From assembly GCA_949840955.1 (NCBI GenBank), contig CATKXV010000013.1:1-47927 (forward strand): a DNA stretch of 47,927 nt, given 5' to 3'. This DNA is from an uncultured Anaeroplasmataceae bacterium (GTDB lineage: Bacteria > Bacillota_I > Bacilli_A > Acholeplasmatales > Anaeroplasmataceae). The translations under genes and the position numbers were made by a program. Position 1 is the first letter of the stretch; each line of letters opens with the position of its first letter. Below are positions 26,402 through 34,588 of this stretch, one piece after another. A model generated the notes under the pieces. That model did no database searches and had not been told where the DNA came from. It saw only the letters and a list, made by a program, of their open reading frames with translations.

Positions 26402-26667
26402 ACAAGGTTAGAGAGGCTCTAAAATCCGTGAGGTTGTTCCATAATGGATTCAAATGAATTTCAGAAATGGATTTCTCGACTATGAGGTGAGAGCCGATGG
26501 AAATACTTTTGTTGATTTTAAATATAATTTATGTACTACTAAGAATCAGTTTTGAAATAGTAAATTTCATTATTAAGCAAAAGAAAAGTTCCTCTGACCG
26601 ACCAAGTTAATGAGGAACTCTTCTAAGATGTTAATTTAAACAACATTAGAGTTTCCTCTAACCTTGT
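26402..26667 (+). repeat. Inverted repeat that can pair the two ends of the toxin mRNA
   Basis: ACAAGGTTAGAG (26402-26413) is the exact reverse complement of CTCTAACCTTGT (26656-26667). CTCTAA (26417-26422) pairs with TTAGAG (26646-26651), and GTTGTT (26433-26438) with AACAAC (26639-26644). Together these give 24 bp of interrupted long-range pairing directly before TTTTTT (26667-26672), so the outer stem may also act as terminator. Each arm can alternatively fold as a local TTAGAG/CTCTAA hairpin. Confidence 0.7.
26497..26610 (+). CDS. 37-residue hydrophobic peptide, putative type I toxin
   Basis: The peptide begins MEILLLILNIIYVLLRISFE, continues IVNFIIKQKK and ends SSSDRPS: one membrane-spanning helix followed by a basic, polar tail. 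Size and layout are like type I toxins such as BsrG or TxpA of Bacillus, but the sequence is not one I recognise. GAGGTGA (26484-26490) is a good ribosome binding site. AGAGCC just behind it (26490-26495) is complementary to GGCTCT (26415-26420) in the leader, which could block translation. The last codons lie inside a GTTCCTC/GAGGAAC hairpin that belongs to the antisense RNA terminator. Confidence 0.65.
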   Translation: MEILLLILNIIYVLLRISFEIVNFIIKQKKSSSDRPS

Positions 26668-26686
26668 TTTTTATTTTACTTCTTAT
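26578..26686 (-). ncRNA. Putative antisense RNA antitoxin
   Basis: A roughly 110-base minus-strand RNA is predicted between a promoter (26721-26693) and an intrinsic terminator: AGTTCCTC (minus 26619-26612) and GAGGAACT (minus 26594-26587), followed on the minus strand by TTTTCTTTT. It is fully complementary to the 3' part of the toxin message from the last toxin codons through its terminator. Convergent overlap at the 3' end is the arrangement of TxpA/RatA and BsrG/SR4. Ends are predicted from signals only. Confidence 0.6.
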
Positions 26687-26692
26687 ATCTAT

Positions 26693-26721
26693 ATTATATA
26701 CCAATTACTGCATATATGCAA
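26693..26721 (-). promoter_or_regulatory. Promoter of the antisense RNA
   Basis: On the minus strand TTGCAT (26721-26716), a 17-bp spacer and TATAAT (26698-26693). It looks stronger than the toxin promoter, as expected for an antitoxin. No minus-strand gene follows before the convergent toxin, so a short RNA is the simplest product. Confidence 0.75.
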
Positions 26722-26998
26722 TTATAAAAATATAACTTTTTTATATTTTGATGTTTTTTTATTAAACTATAATTAGACTTGCTTATTACTTTCCTCAAAT
26801 AAAGATAACATCTTGTTTTTAAAGTAATACAATGTTCGTATATATTCTAAAAAACACTAGAAGTTCCATCTAGTCATTATCTATTCCGTAGAACAAGGTT
26901 AAAGCCTTTTATCTATTTGTTTTTGAGGGGTACCAACACGAGGTTGATTGTATTACATTAAGAACAGATGAAAAATAAAGGATTCCATTTCAAAAGAA
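26722..26998. other. Intergenic stretch with a partial copy of the toxin leader
   Basis: No gene is supported here. GAACAAGGTTAAAG (26891-26904) and ACGAGGTTG (26939-26947) on the plus strand resemble ACAAGGTTAGAG and GTGAGGTTG of the toxin leader. A hairpin, ACTAGA/TCTAGT (26856-26874), is followed on the minus strand by TTTTTT and looks like a terminator. The stretch may be a decayed second copy of the toxin module without its reading frame. Confidence 0.35.
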
Positions 26999-27042
26999 AA
27001 AACCTAAAAATATCTTGATATTCAGGTGTATTTTTAGGTTTT
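26999..27042 (-). terminator. Terminator after rlmD
   Basis: AAAACCTAAAAATA (26999-27012) pairs perfectly with TATTTTTAGGTTTT (27029-27042). Confidence 0.85.
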
Positions 27043-27046
27043 GTTT

Positions 27047-28369
27047 TCATTTTCTTAGTTCTAGTACTGTGATTACCTCAATATGCTTGGTTTTAGGAAA
27101 ATTATCAAATCCTAAAATGGATGTAATTTTATAATCGATGTCCTTAAATATATTTAAATCTCTTTTCAAAGTAATTGGATTACAGGAAATATAGATGACC
27201 TTTTTAGGCTTTAAATAGCTTAAGGCTTCTATAAATTGTGGAGTAGAGCCCTCTCTTGGAGGATCCATAATTAATATATCAAAATTGGTTTTAGCCTTTG
27301 CTGCATGGGTAATATAATTTGTTGCATCATCACAAATAAAGCTTACATTCGTTATATGATTCATTTTCACATTTCCTATAGCATCTTGAATTGCTGATTT
27401 AGAAAGCTCAACTCCAATGACTTCTTTTGCGTATTTTGAAGCAAAAATAGAAATGGTTCCAACACCACAATAGGCATCTAAAACGATATCTGTTTTCTTT
27501 ATATTTGCTTGATTTAGAGCCAATGTATAAAGCTTCTTCATACTAAGAGAATTTACCTGAAAAAAGCTATTTGGAGAAATTTTAAAGCGATAATCCCCTA
27601 TCTTTTCATAAATATATCCCGTGCCATATAATACCTTATTCTTATCTCCTAATACTATGGATGTATCTCTAGCATTAAAATTTTGTACAATCGTTGTTAT
27701 ATTTAAGTTTAATTTCATTAAATCCTTGATGACATTATTTCTTCCTGGAAACATTTCCCCATTTGTAACCAAAACAAGCATTAGCTCCTTTGTTTGATAG
27801 CCATATCGTATAAGAACATGTCTTAATATTCCCTCTTTTGTTTTTTCATCATAGGGGCGTATTTTATGCTTCGATAAAATTTTATTTAATTCTCTAATGA
27901 CAAGATTTGCACGCTCTGCTTGTAGCATACAATTATCAACTGTAATCAATCTATGAGAATATTCCTCATAAAATCCGCATACGATCCTTTTAGTTTTGGA
28001 AAGCTTATAGGTCATTTGACTTTTATTACGATAATGATAGTATTCAAAGCTAGGTATTATTTCAATAGGTGGAATATTCTTAATTCCTTTAAAAAGCTCA
28101 TTTAAATACTTCTTTTTTTGTTCAAGCTCATATCGATATTCCATATGCATAAATTGGCATCCCCCACATTCCTTCTGATAGGGACATCCGTCTTGGATTC
28201 GGTATAAGCTAGGCTGAATAATTTTAGCAAGAGAAGGATATTTTCCTTCGGTTTCTACTAAAATGTCTTCTCCCTCAATACAGTCGTGAATCTTATAGGA
28301 CTTACCACCAATATCAATTATGGCATCTGCCTCATAATTCACCTTTACATTTTTAAATTCCTTTAGCAT
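27047..28369 (-). CDS. rlmD: RlmD/RumA-type 23S rRNA (uracil-C5)-methyltransferase
   Basis: The 440-residue enzyme methylates uracil in RNA with SAM. It has an N-terminal TRAM-like domain, an iron-sulfur Cys cluster (C62, C68, C71 in GCPYQKECGGCQ), the SAM-binding VLDAYCGVGTIS segment, DPPREG, and the catalytic Cys in YISCNPITL near the end. The second ATG (28369) was chosen because GGAGG lies 8 bases upstream. It is coupled to the ABC-F gene, whose stop is 15 bp before. Firmicutes have several paralogues (RlmCD type), so the exact target base is inferred. Confidence 0.88.
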   Translation of the reverse strand: MLKEFKNVKVNYEADAIIDIGGKSYKIHDCIEGEDILVETEGKYPSLAKIIQPSLYRIQDGCPYQKECGGCQFMHMEYRYELEQKKKYLNELFKGIKNIPPIEIIPSFEYYHYRNKSQMTYKLSKTKRIVCGFYEEYSHRLITVDNCMLQAERANLVIRELNKILSKHKIRPYDEKTKEGILRHVLIRYGYQTKELMLVLVTNGEMFPGRNNVIKDLMKLNLNITTIVQNFNARDTSIVLGDKNKVLYGTGYIYEKIGDYRFKISPNSFFQVNSLSMKKLYTLALNQANIKKTDIVLDAYCGVGTISIFASKYAKEVIGVELSKSAIQDAIGNVKMNHITNVSFICDDATNYITHAAKAKTNFDILIMDPPREGSTPQFIEALSYLKPKKVIYISCNPITLKRDLNIFKDIDYKITSILGFDNFPKTKHIEVITVLELRK

Positions 28370-28384
28370 CGTTTTAGCCTCCAT

Positions 28385-29938
28385 TTAAATCAGCTTTGTT
28401 GTCCATTGTTCTGCATCAAGTATATCCGTTACTAGACCTTCATAGAATTCTGGCTCATGACACACCAAAACTAGGGTTCCCTTAAATGCAATCAAGGCTT
28501 CCTTTAAGGCCTCCTTTGCTAAAACATCTAAATGGTTTGTAGGCTCATCTAAAATAAGCGTATTACATTCCTTCAGCATAATTTTACATAATCTTACCTT
28601 CGCAGCCTCACCACCTGATAATACCATCATAAGGGATTCGATTTTATCCTTATTTAATCCACAGGCTGCAAGGGCACCCCGAACCTCTGCATTGGTCATA
28701 GAAGGATATTCCTGCCATATTTCCTCATGAGCTGTATTTTTTGAATTGGATTCCTCTTGGGCAAAATAACCATAATGGATATTATAATCCAATTTGCATT
28801 CTCCAGATAAGGGAAGCAATATTCCAAGTAGAGTTTTTAAAAGGGTCGATTTTCCAATACCATTAGCCCCTTTAATAGCCACCTTTTTTCCTCGTTCTAT
28901 GGTAAAATTTAATGGCTTGGATAAGGGATCATGATAGCCAATTACAAGATCGCTTGCTGTAATTACAAATTTTCCAGAGGCTCCACATTCCTTAAATTTG
29001 AAATTTGGTTTCACCTGCTCCTTTGCCTTATCTATGATTTCCATTTTATCTAATCGTCTTTGTCTAGATTTTGCTAAATCCGTGGTTGCAACTCTTGCCT
29101 TATTTTTTGCAATAAATTCCTTTAAATCCTTGATTTCCTTTTGCTGCTTTTCATAGGCAATGTTTTGTTGTCTTTTCTTTAGCTCGTACATAGCCATAAA
29201 GCCATCATAATTTCCAGAATAACGTGTTAATTGTCCATCCTCCATATGGTAAATAACATTGACAACACTATTCAAAAAAGGAACATCATGAGATACTAAA
29301 ATAAAGGCATTCTCATAATGAAATAAATAATTCTTCAGCCAAGTGATTTGGGCCTCATCTAAAAAATTGGTTGGCTCATCTAGAATTAAAATCATAGGCT
29401 GTGCTAGCAATAGCTTCGTTAGTAAAACCTTAGAGCGTTGTCCTCCAGATAGCATACTGACATCATGATCTAAGCCCAATTCTCCTAAGCCTAAGCCATT
29501 TGCTACCTCTTCTATCTTTGCCTCTAAAGAATAAAAGCCAGAAGCCTCAAGCTCAGACTGAATTTCACCTGTTTCCTCTAGCAGAGCCTCCATTTCAGCC
29601 TCATCCACAGCACACATTTTCTCATATAATTCATTCAATTCTTTTTCCAAATCATACATATGCTGAAAGGCTTCTCTTAAAACCTCTCGAATGGTCTTAC
29701 CCTTGGTTAAGGTAGTATATTGATCTAAATATCCGGTTGTAATTCTTTTGCACCACTCTATTTTTCCCTGATCTGGAGATAATGCCCCTGTAATCATTTT
29801 AATAAAGGTGGTCTTTCCTTCACCATTTAAACCAATTAATCCCACATGCTCCCCTTTTTGTAAAACAAAGCTTGCATTTTCTAATATCGTTCTATTTCCA
29901 AAGGAAAAAGAAACGTCTGTAACCTTTAAAACACTCAT
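28385..29938 (-). CDS. ABC-F family ATPase
   Basis: The roughly 517-residue protein has two fused ATPase cassettes and no membrane domain. The first has Walker A GLNGEGKTT, signature LSGGQRSK and LILDEPTNFLD. The second has GANGIGKST, LSGGEAAK and LILDEPTNHLD. The linker between them is rich in Lys and Glu (YELKKRQQNIAYEKQQKEIK), as in ribosome-binding ABC-F factors. The closest groups by layout are YbiT/YkpA-like. The ATG at 29938 follows AAGGAG. It probably acts on translating ribosomes; an antibiotic role is not indicated. Confidence 0.88.
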   Translation of the reverse strand: MSVLKVTDVSFSFGNRTILENASFVLQKGEHVGLIGLNGEGKTTFIKMITGALSPDQGKIEWCKRITTGYLDQYTTLTKGKTIREVLREAFQHMYDLEKELNELYEKMCAVDEAEMEALLEETGEIQSELEASGFYSLEAKIEEVANGLGLGELGLDHDVSMLSGGQRSKVLLTKLLLAQPMILILDEPTNFLDEAQITWLKNYLFHYENAFILVSHDVPFLNSVVNVIYHMEDGQLTRYSGNYDGFMAMYELKKRQQNIAYEKQQKEIKDLKEFIAKNKARVATTDLAKSRQRRLDKMEIIDKAKEQVKPNFKFKECGASGKFVITASDLVIGYHDPLSKPLNFTIERGKKVAIKGANGIGKSTLLKTLLGILLPLSGECKLDYNIHYGYFAQEESNSKNTAHEEIWQEYPSMTNAEVRGALAACGLNKDKIESLMMVLSGGEAAKVRLCKIMLKECNTLILDEPTNHLDVLAKEALKEALIAFKGTLVLVCHEPEFYEGLVTDILDAEQWTTKLI

Positions 29939-29963
29939 TTGAATTCTCCTTAAGTACAAAATG

Positions 29964-29989
29964 AAGGAAACTGAAAAATCAGTTCCCTT
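29964..29989 (-). terminator. Terminator after nadA
   Basis: AAGGAAACTGA (29964-29974) and TCAGTT-CCCTT (29979-29989) pair with one bulge. On the minus strand CATTTTG follows. It overlaps the nadA stop codon. Confidence 0.55.
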
Positions 29990-30894
29990 TAAGATAATTC
30001 TAGCATTTTATCTAATGCTATTTTTGCCTTTACAGCAATTTCTTCCTCCACGGTTATTTCATTATTTTCCTTACTTAAGCACTCATAAACATCCTTAAGT
30101 GTAGTATATTTCATACTCATGCAGGAAAGGGTATCACTAGCAAGATAAAACTTTTTATGTGGAGATGCCTTCTCCATTGCATGGATAACTCCTTTTTCTG
30201 TACAAACAATAAACTCATCTGCTGCCTGATTCCTTGTATACTCTAGCAGCTGCTTTGTAGAACCAATATAATCAGCTAAGTCTAAAACATCTAGCTTACA
30301 TTCTGGATGGGCAAGGACAACAGCCTTGGGATGCTTCTGCTTCATTTCTATGATTTTTTTAGGATCTAAAAAATGATGAATTGGGCAGCAGCCTTTCCAA
30401 ACCTCAAATTCTACATTGCCCTCCTTCATGGCATATTTCCCAAGATTTTGATCTGGACAATATAAAATTTCATCTCCATTTTCTAGATAGTGATTTATGA
30501 TTTTTAAAGCATTAGTGGAGGTGCAAATACAATCACTTAATGCCTTTACACTTGCTGTACTATTGACATAGGTGATAATCTTTGTCTTGGGATGAGCTTT
30601 TTTATACTCTACTATCTCTTTTGGAGATATCATATCTGCCATTTTACAGCCCGCATGTAAAACAGGAAGCAATACCTTCTTTTTTGGATTTAAAATTTTA
30701 GCCGTTTCTGCCATAAAATGTACACCACAAAAAACAATAATATCTGCTGAGGTAGTCATCGCTATTTGAGCAAGCTTTAAGCTATCTCCTAAATAATCAG
30801 CAATATCCTGTATTTCTGGTTCTTGATAATAGTGAGCTAGAATACAAGCATTTTTTTCTTTCTTTAATCGTTTGATTTCTTCTATATAATTCAT
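29989..30894 (-). CDS. nadA: Quinolinate synthase
   Basis: The 301-residue iron-sulfur enzyme condenses iminoaspartate with dihydroxyacetone phosphate to quinolinate. The three Cys that hold the 4Fe-4S cluster are visible: C83 in HAGCKMAD, C169 or C170 in KGCCPIHHF and C258 in DTLSCMSM. Other family motifs are LAHYYQ, GVHFMAETAKIL and YVNSTASVKA. Length is normal. It is third in nadB-nadC-nadA, all closely spaced. Confidence 0.96.
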   Translation of the reverse strand: MNYIEEIKRLKKEKNACILAHYYQEPEIQDIADYLGDSLKLAQIAMTTSADIIVFCGVHFMAETAKILNPKKKVLLPVLHAGCKMADMISPKEIVEYKKAHPKTKIITYVNSTASVKALSDCICTSTNALKIINHYLENGDEILYCPDQNLGKYAMKEGNVEFEVWKGCCPIHHFLDPKKIIEMKQKHPKAVVLAHPECKLDVLDLADYIGSTKQLLEYTRNQAADEFIVCTEKGVIHAMEKASPHKKFYLASDTLSCMSMKYTTLKDVYECLSKENNEITVEEEIAVKAKIALDKMLELS

Positions 30895-30907
30895 TCCATT
30901 GTCTCCA

Positions 30908-31729
30908 TTAATGAAATTTTAAGGATATATCTAGCGCCTTTACCGAATGCGTAAGTGCCCCTACAGAGATAAAATCCACTCCAAGGGCAGAAACCTCTTC
31001 AATTCTTTCTAGGCACATATTTCCTGAAGCCTCTAGCAGCTTTCGATGAGCATTCAGCCTTACACATTCTTCTGTTAAAGCATTTGACATATTATCAAGC
31101 ATGATAATATCACATTCGGTAGATAAGGCTTCCTTAAACTGTTCTAGGGTTTCTACCTCAACCTCGATTCGAACATTCTTCGTTTTAAGCTTTGCAAGCC
31201 GTACAGCCTCTGTGATAGAGCCAACTGCATCTATATGATTATCCTTTATCATTACCATATCAGATAGGCAGTATCTATGATTTGTTCCTCCCCCATCAAC
31301 AACGGCCCTTTTTTCCAAAATTCTTAAGTTAGGTGTCGTTTTTCTTGTATCTAATATTTTACAGTTTCCTTGAAGCTTTGAAACATATTGATGAGTTGTT
31401 GTGGCAATTCCACTCATGCGCTGTAATAAATTCAAGGCTACACGCTCTGCCTTTAAAATTGTTCTTGTATCCCCTTCAACCGTGCCAATGATTTGTTTTT
31501 GGGTTACATATTCCCCATCCTTAGCCTGAAATTGAAGTGTATAGGCTCCCCCAACCTGCCGAAACACCTCATCAACCAAGGATATACCAGATAAAATACC
31601 ATTCTCTTTCATGATGAAATAAGCCTTAGATTGATGCTGTAAAGGAATTAAATTATCTGTAGTTATATCTCCTTGAGGCATATCCTCTTGTAATGCGTTT
31701 TTTATAATCTTCTTGATTTCTTCATTCAT
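30908..31729 (-). CDS. nadC: Nicotinate-nucleotide pyrophosphorylase (carboxylating)
   Basis: The 273-residue enzyme turns quinolinate and PRPP into nicotinate mononucleotide. Family motifs are EDMPQGDITTDNL, RVALNLLQRMSGIATTT, DTRKTTPNLR, VVDGGGTNHRYCLSDMVMIKDNH and VEVETLEQ. Length is normal. It lies 10 bp after nadB and 13 bp before nadA. Confidence 0.96.
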   Translation of the reverse strand: MNEEIKKIIKNALQEDMPQGDITTDNLIPLQHQSKAYFIMKENGILSGISLVDEVFRQVGGAYTLQFQAKDGEYVTQKQIIGTVEGDTRTILKAERVALNLLQRMSGIATTTHQYVSKLQGNCKILDTRKTTPNLRILEKRAVVDGGGTNHRYCLSDMVMIKDNHIDAVGSITEAVRLAKLKTKNVRIEVEVETLEQFKEALSTECDIIMLDNMSNALTEECVRLNAHRKLLEASGNMCLERIEEVSALGVDFISVGALTHSVKALDISLKFH

Positions 31730-31739
31730 TTCTTTTTAC

Positions 31740-33248
31740 CTAGCTTAATCTAAAATGACAGCCAATGGATTCCTTTCTTTCAAGTGCTTGTTCTATGATG
31801 ATTAGAGCAACCGTAACCATATTTAGTGTTTCATAATAATATCTTGAAAACACATTGATTTTTTTTAAATTATGATAATGCTTTGTTAAAAGCTTTTTGG
31901 CTAAAAGGAGATCCTCTTCCTTTCTTACAATAAAGCCATATTTACTCATGACATCTCGAATTTCAACTCGGATGTCCTTAAAATTAAATTTTTTATGTGT
32001 AAAGGTCAAATCTGGCAAAACAACATTAATTTTACCAAAGGTATCCTTTTCCTGATTGATTTCTTCAGCAACACGTCCACCAAAGACAATACATTCCAAT
32101 AAGGAATTTGAAGCTAATCGATTCGCTCCATGAACACCTGTATTGGCACACTCACCAATTGCATATAAATTTTGCATACTTGTATGTCCAGAAACATCCG
32201 TATCAATGCCACCACATAAAAAATGCTCAACTGGAGATACAGGAATATACTCCTTTGAAATATCTATTCCATGCTCTAAGCAATACTGATAAATGGTTGG
32301 AAAGCGATTCATTAAAAATTCCTTTGATTTATGGGTGATATCTAAATACACATGGTCACTCCAGGTATCAAACATCTCCCGATGAATTGCCTGAGATACA
32401 ACATCTCTTGGTGCAAGCTCCATACGCTCCTTGTCGTATTTCTCCATAAAGCGAACTCCTTCAATATTACGTAGAATACCACCCTCGCCACGTACAGCTT
32501 CACTTATTAAAAAGGTTTTCCCGATTTGATCCTCTACATAAAAGCCAGTCGGATGAAATTGAACAAATTCCATATTTTTAATCGTAACACCTGCACGATA
32601 GGCCATAGCAATCCCATCGCCACAAGCAATTTTTTCATTGGTTGATTTTTTATATATTCCTCCAATGCCACCTGTAGCTAAAACAATTTTATTGGCTAAA
32701 ACATAGACCTCTTCATTTTGCTGATTGATGACAATAACCCCTAAGGCCTTATTGTCATTATGAAGAATCTCGATAGCCATTTCATCCTCATATATATCGA
32801 TGTTTTGATGCTGATTTAGTATACTTCTTAAATCATGCATCATATGAGCCCCTGTGTCATCTCCACCAGCATGTAATATACGTCTACTTCGATGTCCACC
32901 CTCAAGTGTCATTATAAGGCTTCCATCCTCATTTGTATCAAAATGTACACCAATTTCTATAAGCTTTTTTATATTTTTACTAGCCTCTTCCACCATAATT
33001 CTTGTAGCTTGAGGATTGTTTACATAGGCCCCTGCACGAAGGGTATCCTCATAATGCTCTTCTATTTTGGTCTCATCCCAATTGACCTCAGCAGCAATTC
33101 CACCCTGAGCTAAATTAGAAGAGCCTCTTGCAAGAGCATCCTTAACAAAAATACCAACATGTAATGAAGCATCTATATTTAAAGCTGTATAGATTCCAGC
33201 CAATCCGCCACCCAATATGATGACATCAAATTGCTTTATTTCTTTCAT
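31740..33248 (-). CDS. nadB: L-aspartate oxidase
   Basis: The 502-residue FAD enzyme oxidises aspartate to iminoaspartate, the first step of de novo NAD synthesis. The FAD-binding ILGGGLAGIYTALN lies at the N-terminus. Further motifs are SNLAQGGIAAE, GGHRSRRILHAGGDDTG, LATGGIGGIYKKSTN, EFVQFHPTGFY, RDVVSQAIHREM, HFLCGGIDTD and GVHGANRLASNSLLE. The C-terminal helical domain is present but rather short. It heads the nad operon, so this organism makes NAD from aspartate. Confidence 0.96.
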   Translation of the reverse strand: MKEIKQFDVIILGGGLAGIYTALNIDASLHVGIFVKDALARGSSNLAQGGIAAEVNWDETKIEEHYEDTLRAGAYVNNPQATRIMVEEASKNIKKLIEIGVHFDTNEDGSLIMTLEGGHRSRRILHAGGDDTGAHMMHDLRSILNQHQNIDIYEDEMAIEILHNDNKALGVIVINQQNEEVYVLANKIVLATGGIGGIYKKSTNEKIACGDGIAMAYRAGVTIKNMEFVQFHPTGFYVEDQIGKTFLISEAVRGEGGILRNIEGVRFMEKYDKERMELAPRDVVSQAIHREMFDTWSDHVYLDITHKSKEFLMNRFPTIYQYCLEHGIDISKEYIPVSPVEHFLCGGIDTDVSGHTSMQNLYAIGECANTGVHGANRLASNSLLECIVFGGRVAEEINQEKDTFGKINVVLPDLTFTHKKFNFKDIRVEIRDVMSKYGFIVRKEEDLLLAKKLLTKHYHNLKKINVFSRYYYETLNMVTVALIIIEQALERKESIGCHFRLS

Positions 33249-33279
33249 TCTTCCATCACTTTTCCTTACTTACCCCTAA

Positions 33280-33308
33280 ATTATACCATAAAAGGAGAAA
33301 ATAGTAAA
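33280..33308 (-). promoter_or_regulatory. Promoter of the nadBCA operon
   Basis: On the minus strand TTTACT (33308-33303), a 17-bp spacer and TATAAT (33285-33280). I could not find a clear NadR/NiaR or NrtR operator. Confidence 0.75.
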
Positions 33309-33333
33309 TTTTGATAAAACGCTTTAACAGGAG

Positions 33334-33828
33334 CTAATCTAATAGTTTTTGAATGGCTTGCCCCTCTAATCGATGAAGTACCCATTCATCTAGTTTTTTT
33401 GCACCCATGGATTGATAAAACTTTAGGCTAGGCTCATTCCAGTTCAGGCAAACCCAATCAATTCGATGACAGTTTTCCTTTTTTGCAATTTCAGCTAAGA
33501 TTTTAAAGAAGGTCTTCCCAATTCCCAAATGCCGATATTCCTTAAGGATAAATATATCCTCTAAATAAAGATTAGCATTTCCAACAAAGGTAGAGTAATT
33601 ATAAAAATAAAGCATATAGCCTACGATTTTTTCATGATATTTAGCCAAAAGAACATAGGCTCTTTTTTTAATAAATAAAGATTCCATCAGGCTTTTTTTG
33701 GTTGCTTTAACCTCTGAAAGCATCTTCTCGTATTTAGCAATTTCTAAAATTAAATTCAAAATATCATCTACATGCTCTTCTTTTGCCTCTAAAATTTCTA
33801 GTCCCTCAATATTCGTTTCATATCTCAT
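33334..33828 (-). CDS. GNAT N-acetyltransferase, diamine-acetyltransferase-like
   Basis: The 164-residue GNAT protein has the acetyl-CoA-binding region LEDIFILKEYRHLGIGKTFF (motif A, R/Q-x-x-G-x-G/A) followed by WVCLNWNEPSLKFYQSMGAK. The WNEPSxxFY segment is shared with spermidine/diamine acetyltransferases (SSAT type), so polyamines or related amines are plausible substrates. It overlaps the Smr-like gene upstream by 4 bp, at the end of a run of overlapping genes from 35327. Confidence 0.8.
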   Translation of the reverse strand: MRYETNIEGLEILEAKEEHVDDILNLILEIAKYEKMLSEVKATKKSLMESLFIKKRAYVLLAKYHEKIVGYMLYFYNYSTFVGNANLYLEDIFILKEYRHLGIGKTFFKILAEIAKKENCHRIDWVCLNWNEPSLKFYQSMGAKKLDEWVLHRLEGQAIQKLLD

Positions 33829-34157
33829 AATATTACAATGACCTCCCCTGGGTTTTTTCTTTTCATGGCTTCCTTGTCAATATATTCCTTTCCCTTTAGG
33901 TTTTGATATTTCACATTAAAAATATCCATTTCTGATCCAAGAATATATCCTTTGATTTGATGTGAAGCGTAAAGCTGTTCTAATTCCTCTAGCACAGCTG
34001 TGCGTATTTTATGTGTGCCTCCAGTGCTGCCATAGCCTACAATAAAGCAAATAGCCCTTTCCTTTGACCTTCTAGCAAGCCGAATTGATTCTTTCAAATT
34101 ATAAACAGCACTTACAGTCGTTTCATTTTTTAAATGTAAATCCACCTGATACATCAT
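33825..34157 (-). CDS. Smr-like domain protein
   Basis: The 110-residue protein reads YQVDLHLKNETTVSAVYNLK at the start and CFIVGYGSTGGTHKIRTAVLEEL in the middle. This fits an Smr-like (MutS2 C-terminal) fold: the DLH motif, then an amphipathic helix, then a GxGxTGGxHxIR loop in place of HGxGTGxLR. Smr domains bind or cut nucleic acids. It overlaps both neighbours by 4 bp. The function is inferred. Confidence 0.55.
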   Translation of the reverse strand: MMYQVDLHLKNETTVSAVYNLKESIRLARRSKERAICFIVGYGSTGGTHKIRTAVLEELEQLYASHQIKGYILGSEMDIFNVKYQNLKGKEYIDKEAMKRKNPGEVIVIL

Positions 34158-34588
34158 AAATCTCCATAATGAAGAAAATCATCACCCATAGCTTCAGATG
34201 ATACAATTTGAACATAAATCAGCTGATCCTCTTCTATTTTATCTAAATGGAGAATATCGATAACCTCGCATACTAGGCCTCGAGTAGCCTGAGGTATAAG
34301 AATTACTGAGCCCTCCTGCTTGTACTTTATATTCTTAAATTTGTCTGTTTCTAAGGAATGGCTATCCCCAAAATGCATCGCGATATCCTTTTGATGTTTA
34401 TCTAAAACGGATATTCCAATCCTATCTCCTTTTTGCAAATGCTGACCTGTTTGACTTTGGGCACCTAAAAGACATAGAAGCTTATCATAATCTACCTGCA
34501 TTGCCCATGCACAGCTCATACCATATCTTCTTTCTTCCTTTTCATAAGCAATTACGCTTACACTATAATCTAACGCATGAAATCCCAT
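34154..34588 (-). CDS. Flavin-reductase-like FMN-binding protein
   Basis: The 144-residue protein fits the split-barrel flavin reductase fold: an N-terminal YGMSCAWAMQVDYDKLLCLL (normally the FMN-contacting strand region), SQTGQHLQKGDRIGISVL and a late LVCEVIDI...DQLIYVQIVSSE. It is short but complete for the single-domain group. It overlaps the SDR gene by 26 bp and the Smr-like gene by 4 bp. Reduction of free or bound FMN with NAD(P)H is the usual activity. Confidence 0.7.
   Translation of the reverse strand: MGFHALDYSVSVIAYEKEERRYGMSCAWAMQVDYDKLLCLLGAQSQTGQHLQKGDRIGISVLDKHQKDIAMHFGDSHSLETDKFKNIKYKQEGSVILIPQATRGLVCEVIDILHLDKIEEDQLIYVQIVSSEAMGDDFLHYGDL

Noticed and set aside
26367-26672. 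6S RNA, SRP RNA, RNase P RNA or tmRNA at this locus
   Set aside because: None of the signature blocks is present (GGAAGGAAGCA, GAGGAAAGTCC, ACAGAAA, tmRNA acceptor ends). A short coding frame with ribosome binding site and an antisense promoter explain it better.
26918-26945. GAGGGGTACCAACACG as a T-box antiterminator motif
   Set aside because: It resembles AGGGTGGNACCGCG, but TGGN is absent, no specifier hairpin or downstream plus-strand gene exists, and it fits the degenerate toxin-leader copy better.
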